64,000 nucleotides of DNA from Hypomesus transpacificus. Taxonomy: Eukaryota > Chordata > Actinopteri > Osmeriformes > Osmeridae. The notes under the pieces are model-generated. The model searched no databases, was not told the DNA's origin, and was given only the letters and a program-made list of their open reading frames with translations. Positions 58,180 through 64,000 of the stretch are shown in pieces. Within the stretch, counting starts at the first letter, position 1. The number at the start of each line of letters is the position of its first letter. Both the position numbers and the translations under genes were made by a program. The stretch is from assembly GCF_021917145.1 (NCBI RefSeq), contig NC_061073.1:15473507-15537506 (forward strand), read 5' to 3'.

Positions 58180-59546
58180 TCAGTTTGATGCATTTGGGCA
58201 GGCGGGCACAAAGCAGAGAAAGTGTCCTTGAATATTTGTCTGTCGAGAGAAGAGAGGGAAAACACAACTTCATAATCATATCATGTGACCAGGAGGGTTC
58301 CACTGAAATCTAAAGAGCTCCAAGTTGGCCAAGAGTGCAAATAAGCATATTAAATGTAGTGCTTGCAATAAAACATGAGAAAGAAGCAAACAGTGAGATG
58401 ATTTAGGTAAGACACTCACCTGCAGGTTCTGGTGGCAGATAGGGTTATGGGGGGCTAGCATGTGGTTGTGAACACACCTCCCAAACCGATGCAGGCAGGA
58501 CGGGTCAGAGGGAGGACACGTGTGGGAGCAGGAGGGAGGTCGTAGCACCATACAGCTGGAGCAGGAGGTGTGCTGGCACGGGCCGTGGCAATATTGCTTT
58601 TCCAGCAACACTGACCTACAGCAGACACACAGATTGGTTTGACCATGATGCTAAGAAACTTTGTGGGAAATTAAAATGGCTTTGTGATGTGTTCCTGAGT
58701 GCATACACCCACCTGGCTGAGCAGATCTCTGAGGGGTTGGCCTGGCAGTACTCCATGGTGCACTCTGGGCGACAGCTCTCCACATCCAAGGACTCAAGAG
58801 CTACAGCGAAAACATACAATGAAAAATACATAAATTCTGAATGGAAATGTATGGAGAAGAATAATCTTAAACCCGGTAAGTGTCATTATAAATAATAAAT
58901 GTATTACTTGACAATTGAAGTGTGTCGATGGCATGTCTATGGATAAGACATCACACATGGGCAAGATAAGAGGTGTAATTATAGAGAAAGTGCTCTTGAA
59001 TCAAAGGAAGCCTTGACCGCGCCATCATTTTTCACAGCTCATAAAACAGACAAAGTGCGAAAATGCACAATTTGCATATTAAATGACTAAAGTTAAGAAT
59101 CATGCCTGAAGGCGAAGCATGGAGGCTGATTCATTATCACAACAAATCATTTTGAAATACTTTCAATGGTACTCTTCTGGTTTCCAATGCAACTTTGAGA
59201 AGAAAATGTTGTTACCTGCTTTACAGATTCCTTTTTGCTCTGCATCTGGTTTGCCATCAGTGGACTCTTGGTAAACACACACCAGACCCTTGTCACACTT
59301 GCCCAGATAGTCCCACGTTCCTCCACAACTCTCCCCGACTGTCCGGGCACATGCCGGGCAGCAGCTGCAGATGCCAGTCGTCACACCACCCTTACACTGG
59401 AGTTTGAGGGCCCTGCGTGGACCGCAGTGAATACGTTCACACGATGGGCAGTGGAGGGTCTGCAGGGTGTGGACCCCAGGGGAAGGGCTCTCTGACCCTA
59501 ACCCTAACCCCAAAAAGGTTCCCACTACCATGAGCATCCACATCAT
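58180..59546 (-). CDS. Secreted cysteine-rich protein with IGFBP-type N-terminal domain (unnamed)
   Basis: Four exons on the minus strand: 59546-59216, 58800-58713, 58615-58420, 58239-58180; 224 residues. A hydrophobic signal peptide (MMWMLMVVGTFLGLGLG) is followed by an IGFBP-type cysteine module: LHCPSC, then CSCCPAC (a variant of the GCGCCxxC motif), then ESCGG and GKCDKGLVC. The second exon adds CRPEC and YCQANPSEIC; the third adds a Cys-rich segment (CHGPCQHTSCSSC, CSHTCPPSDPSC). The last exon has two more cysteines and ends PACPNASN. The first module resembles the N-terminus of CRIM1 and other single-IGFBP-domain proteins. I do not recognise the C-terminal cysteine pattern: it is not thyroglobulin type-1, so this is not a classical IGFBP, and no Kazal or Ig domain is visible. 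Either ATG of the initial MM would serve. Minus-strand AATAAA at 57873-57878. Confidence 0.82.
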
Positions 59547-62386
59547 TTACTTGTTGTAGCTGTTTTGACGTAGGAAAACCAGACTTTTATAAGTCGGTCC
59601 TTGGGTAAACGTCACTGGCAGAACCTTGCAAGTTTATGAGCTTCTGTACCTCCACCCCCATTGACAGCCAATGGATGAAGTGGTAACACAGTAAGTGTGT
59701 GTTGTCTAAATGTGCTGTTAATCATCCCCAAGTCTTATCTTTACAATCTCTTTGTTGTTTTCTTTTGTTTTCCAATATTTCTTTCTTTTGAACACTTTTA
59801 GATAAGTTTGGTCCAGGTGTGAAGAGCGGTCCCTTTGTAATATGAGTCACATGACTAACGAAAGGGGCAATTCAGTCTGATCAGATAAATGACCTGTTTT
59901 TACTAGAACAAAAGGACAAGATTAAGACATGGCAAGTTATCTGATTAACCCTCAAGTCTGCAAGCCTACTGTACAATAGAATAGCCCTAAATAAAAGTGC
60001 CATAAATTGTCAAACAAATCATCTTTATTTTGTCGAACAGGCATTGAACTAGTGGTCTGCTCTCAGTGAATCAATGTTTTTAACCACTCAAAATATAAAA
60101 GTAAAATTATTATCAAAGTAAAATCTTTACATTTCAGAAATCTGTATGAAATACATTACTACAGAACTCAATTCCAAAAAATTATTGATTATCCATTATG
60201 CATGCATATTATTATCATTATCAAATAGTAAAAACAGCATGTATACTTTAAATCAGTGTTTCTCATCCCTGGTCCTTGGAACCCACTGTCCTCCTGCATG
60301 TTTCCCTGCTCCAACACACCTGAGTCTAATGAGGGGCCATTTCGGAAATGCACCCCCATGTAATTTCTGTTCTGTATATCCCAGCATCAAATGATTCTTA
60401 CTCTACATTGAGGGGATTAATATGAGTAAACAGCGAAAGTTTCATGCATGTGGCCCTTTCCTAGTCAGAGTTAGCAGTGGGTGCATTTCCTGGCAAAACA
60501 TAATACAGCCCTGGCCTGAAATGCATTTCCAGCCCTGCCCAGAAATGCACCCCCCATGTAATTTCTGTTTGGTATATCCCAGAAAATCAAATTATTCAAC
60601 CGTACATTGAGGGGACTAGTATGGGCCAGGGAAAACAGGAAAAACAGGAAGACTACACGGTCCTTTAACAAAACACAGGTGAACAACAGAAATTGGACGA
60701 TACTAGCGCTCTGGGCAGGCGGAGCATCACAGTTTGTGCAAGTTCTTCAGTGAGATTAATTGAAACACTATCCCTGTTTTCAGTGTTCTTGGGTGCCAGT
60801 GTGTCAAATGTCATTTCATCATACAATATGAAAAGATAAACTAGAGTGTATTTAAGCAGTGAACAACTTACTGAAATGTGCGAACAAGCACTCGCTGGTA
60901 GTGTGCACATACTGACCAGATAAGAGAATCATTTACCACCGATGGCAACAGCTCTGTTATGTGTTTTTACAAAGGTTGAGATTCTGGGAACATTAGCATA
61001 AGGAACATTTATTTCCCTAAAATGCACAATTTAACCTTTACAAGAAACAAAATACTGTACATAAGATGTAAACAAGAACAATTTACAACAGAAAAGAAGG
61101 TCAACTTTGCCCTATAACAACATTCATCTTATGGTTTTCCAAAATGTTGCACAACGAGGCGTCCTTGAACCTCAACACAGGGATTATCTGCACATATGAA
61201 TGTTCAAACCTTTCACCAAATTCCTTTGTAATCACCACACCAGAATCTTACTTCAGTTCCACAACTCGTCAGCTTTGTGTATGGACTCAAAGATTAGGTG
61301 TAACTGAATTCTTACAGTCGTTATATGGGTTTCAGAGGGAAGGAATACACCTTTTCTTGCTCTCACAAAGAATCATTGTTTAACTCTATGTCCCTCAAGA
61401 AGATAGTATATTTGACCAGAGGCTGGATAACTAGTAGCTTTGAGGTTATTTGAGGACTTTGTTGGTAAGTTTAACATTTGGAGTATAACACATTACCTCA
61501 GAATGCTTATTTCAAAATGCTGTTGTTGAACTTAAATCTGATATAGTTGAATTGTTGTGTGTGTGTATGAAACAAACACTTTCTTCACTAACAGTAAGTC
61601 AGGATAATTTATTAACTCAACTTTTATATTGTTCCATATTAATAACCCTCACGTAGAAGTTGATTTGACAGCATATCTATGCCCCAAACGTCCGTGCATT
61701 ATCAAAACTGAGTTGTTACGTCACCACCTGTTCACCAGCTATATACCTAATGGAAGGATTCTGTACAGTTAGCCAAGGAGCCCATATTTTACCATTGAGT
61801 TGGATAAAGGTTGGCTATGTAACTGATGTGGCTATGAAAACTTTCATCTGTTGATAACACCAACTCTTCCTAAGTCACTTCCTCTGTGTTAGCACTATAA
61901 CAACATTAAACATCTCAGATAGTATTTTTGATCATTGATGAATGTTGAAAAGTGTGACAAATAGATGAGTGATTAGGAATTGTCAAAAGGTGGCTACCAT
62001 GTGCAGCTTTTATTGAGTACTAGTTGTGCTAATTGTTACATGTACATGTAATGTGTCAAACAGTAGGCACTGCCATTTCAGAAGTTGAACATTTGATTAT
62101 TTGTAAACAATGTAAAGTGCAGGAAAGAGGTCAAACATAATATGGAGATAGATAATGTGTATGTCTGTATCAGGTCAACTTTGCTCTACAACAAAAAACA
62201 TCACGCTTTGAAAGGATTTATACAGCTAGATGTTCTTGAACCTGGATGTGATTTTAATGTAATCAGTTGTAGCATTACAGATTTTAAAACATACCATTGT
62301 AAAATTCCATTTGAAAAGACAAATATTGCTCTATAAATGATCCTTTTCTCCCTTGTATTTTAGTGCATTTCTATTGGAGGATTGAG
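59547..62386. other. Gap between the IGFBP-domain gene and the UGT gene
   Basis: About 2.8 kb. It holds a diverged MITE arm (about 60258-60335) and two related blocks of about 80 bases (about 60342-60427 and 60540-60622). The UGT 5' UTR is spliced: an acceptor TTTTAG ends at 62363, 24 bases before the start codon. No coding exon is recognised; the open frame at 61144-61383 has no familiar features. Confidence 0.55.
60342..60622. repeat. Two diverged direct copies of an about 80-bp block
   Basis: Copies at about 60342-60427 and 60540-60622 share GAAATGCACCCCC, ATGTAATTTCTGTT, GTATATCCCAG and TACATTGAGGGGA in the same order. The spacing is about 198 bases. A short third echo (GAAATGCATTTCCAGCCCTG) lies between them. 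Confidence 0.85.
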
Positions 62387-63979
62387 ATGTATGACCCAAC
62401 TCTGGTTATATGTACAGTGCTGCTCAGCATGATGCCCACTATTGATGGAGGGAAGATTCTAGTGTTCCCATTGGATGGGAGCCACTGGGTGAACATGAAA
62501 GTCCTCATCGAAGAGCTACACTCTAAAGGCCACGAGATTACAGTGATACGGCCTGAAGATAACTGGTACATTAAGGAGAAGTCCTCTTTCTACACATCTA
62601 TCACCATTCCCAACACAGGTGGATTTGAAGAGGAATTCTTTTCTACATTTGTGTCCCGACAACTGGATATACAAAGACAAGGATTGTCTTTTTGGTCCCA
62701 GATTTGGTCTCGTATCAAAATTGAGATGGAGGTACACGAGCAGTTCTTCAAGTTTCACAAGAGGATGAGTGAAATGGTTGTTGAGATATTTGAAAACAAA
62801 GAACTCATTCAATTTTTTCAGAAAGCCGAGTTTGATGTGGTCTTAACAGATCCGGGCATCGGAGGGGGAACAATGTTGGCTCATCGTCTCTGCATCCCTC
62901 TTGTGTACAATGTCAGATGGACAATTCAAGGTGAAGCTCATTTTGTTTCTGCGCCATCACCTCTCTCATATTGTCCTTTCACTGCAACAAAACTGACTGA
63001 CAAGATGACTTTCCCTCAAAGGGTTATAAATGTTTGGGCTTCTACAATGGGGACTTACGTGATGGCCTCCATAACTGAACCTAATTATAAACCGTTAGTC
63101 CACCGCTACTTTGGTCCTGATGTAGATTATTCATGGTTTTTACAGGAAGCTGATATCTGGCTGATGAGGAATGATTTTGTCTTTGAGTTTCCTCGTCCTA
63201 CCATGCCAAACTTTGTTTACATTGCTGGATTTCAATGCAAGCCTGCCAGGCCCCTGCCTCAAGATCTAGAGGAGTTCGTCCAGAGCTCCGGGGAGCATGG
63301 ACTCATCGTGATGTCCTTAGGTACGATAGTGGGACAGCTTCCTTTGGATGTAACTGAGGAGATTGCAGCGGCTTTTGCTGAAGTCCCCCAGAAGGTCATC
63401 TGGAGGTACATTGGACCAAGACCCATTAACCTGGGTAACAACACCTTACTTGTGGACTGGCTGCCACAGAATGACCTGCTAGGACATCCCAAAACGAGGC
63501 TCTTTGTAGCCCATGGAGGCACAAATGGTGTTCAGGAGGCCATCTACCATGGCGTTCCCTTGGTGGGACTGCCTCTCGTTTTCGATCAGCCAGATAACCT
63601 GTCCAGAATGAGTGCAAAGGGAGCTGCTGCTATAGTGGACTTTTCCACATTAGACCGCAACACCTTCCTGTCAGCCTTAAAGGAAGTCCTATACAAGTCA
63701 TCTTATAGGGAGAATATGCAAAGGCTTTCTAGGCTGCACAGGGACCAGCCAATCAAACCACTGGAGCGAGCTGTGTTCTGGATCGAGTATGTCATGAGAC
63801 ATAAAGGTGCTCCTCACCTGAGGACACAGGCCAGCAAACTGTCCTGGATCGTGTATAACTCTGTGGATGTAGTCGTGACTTTTCTGGGAGTGATGTTGTT
63901 TGCGACCCTAGCAGGCATTTCAATCATAAGGTTTTTCTGGAAAGTTCTTTTTTGTACGAGGAAAGTGAAACATGAATGA
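62387..63979 (+). CDS. UDP-glucuronosyltransferase, fish UGT5 type (single coding exon)
   Basis: One uninterrupted coding exon of 530 residues. An in-frame GTG at 62363 lies at the acceptor and is unlikely to be used; the first ATG is at 62387. A hydrophobic N-terminal signal segment (TLVICTVLLSMMP) precedes KILVFPLDGSHWVNM, the acceptor-substrate half. The UDP-sugar half contains the UGT signature with WLPQNDLLGHPKTRLFVAHG and GGTNGVQEAIYHGVPL, then PLVFDQPDN. A C-terminal membrane helix (VVVTFLGVMLFATLAG) and a basic tail (FCTRKVKHE) anchor it in the ER facing the lumen. UGTs conjugate glucuronic acid to lipophilic compounds. The intronless coding region is typical of teleost UGT5 genes, which occur in clusters; more copies may lie beyond the window. 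The exact UGT5 subfamily cannot be set. No frame breaks. Confidence 0.9.
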   Translation: MYDPTLVICTVLLSMMPTIDGGKILVFPLDGSHWVNMKVLIEELHSKGHEITVIRPEDNWYIKEKSSFYTSITIPNTGGFEEEFFSTFVSRQLDIQRQGLSFWSQIWSRIKIEMEVHEQFFKFHKRMSEMVVEIFENKELIQFFQKAEFDVVLTDPGIGGGTMLAHRLCIPLVYNVRWTIQGEAHFVSAPSPLSYCPFTATKLTDKMTFPQRVINVWASTMGTYVMASITEPNYKPLVHRYFGPDVDYSWFLQEADIWLMRNDFVFEFPRPTMPNFVYIAGFQCKPARPLPQDLEEFVQSSGEHGLIVMSLGTIVGQLPLDVTEEIAAAFAEVPQKVIWRYIGPRPINLGNNTLLVDWLPQNDLLGHPKTRLFVAHGGTNGVQEAIYHGVPLVGLPLVFDQPDNLSRMSAKGAAAIVDFSTLDRNTFLSALKEVLYKSSYRENMQRLSRLHRDQPIKPLERAVFWIEYVMRHKGAPHLRTQASKLSWIVYNSVDVVVTFLGVMLFATLAGISIIRFFWKVLFCTRKVKHE

Positions 63980-64000
63980 CAAAATCAAACCTGTGGTCAT

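Noticed and set aside
61144-61383. 79-residue open frame upstream of the UGT gene
   Set aside because: No signal peptide, domain or splice context; length is within chance in AT-rich sequence.

Overview
The window is nuclear DNA of a ray-finned (teleost) fish. Evidence: compact vertebrate genes split into many short exons with GT-AG introns; proteins that align exon by exon with human orthologues; a tRNA-derived SINE with the teleost L2-type tail; hAT-type MITEs; long microsatellites; and an intronless gene of the UGT5 type known from fish. The species cannot be named from this sequence alone. I joined exons by hand from splice sites and reading phase. All gene models close in phase from start to stop, except one uncertain acceptor in pidd1.

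Layout, left to right. (1) 231-760 (-): 5' coding end of slc25a22, the mitochondrial glutamate carrier; the rest lies outside the window. (2) 6298-12797 (-): pidd1, the PIDDosome scaffold (LRRs, two ZU5 modules, UPA, death domain). (3) 15401-19588 (+): pnpla2 (ATGL), head-to-head with pidd1. (4) 21086-31496 (+): a myosin phosphatase targeting subunit of the PPP1R12 family, probably ppp1r12c. (5) 35008-39469 (+): pgghg (formerly athl1), collagen glucosylgalactosyl-hydroxylysine glucosidase. (6) 40251-44105 (+): ube2q2, an E2 ubiquitin-conjugating enzyme. (7) 49388-52110 (-): scamp5, tail-to-tail with ube2q2. (8) 54497-56822 (+): parp16, head-to-head with scamp5. (9) 58180-59546 (-): a small secreted cysteine-rich protein with an IGFBP-type N-terminus that I cannot name. 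(10) 62387-63979 (+): a single-exon UDP-glucuronosyltransferase of the UGT5 type.

From knowledge of the human map, slc25a22, pidd1, pnpla2 and pgghg correspond to 11p15.5; ube2q2, scamp5 and parp16 to chromosome 15q; and PPP1R12C to 19q13. The window is therefore a fish arrangement joining pieces of several human blocks. The genes are ordinary housekeeping or tissue genes and do not form one pathway.

No CRISPR array, prokaryotic system, rRNA or functional tRNA gene was seen, and no previously undescribed multi-gene system. What deserves a second look is small-scale: transposons at splice sites (a MITE whose target duplication is the pgghg exon-4 donor; a SINE supplying the probable branch-point region of pnpla2 exon 4), a GC-AG intron in ube2q2, triplicated acceptors and an ambiguous acceptor in pidd1, a near-perfect intronic hairpin, a 212-bp palindromic MITE and a 48-base C tract in the ube2q2 3' UTR, an E-box/CRE composite near scamp5, and the unnamed IGFBP-domain gene.
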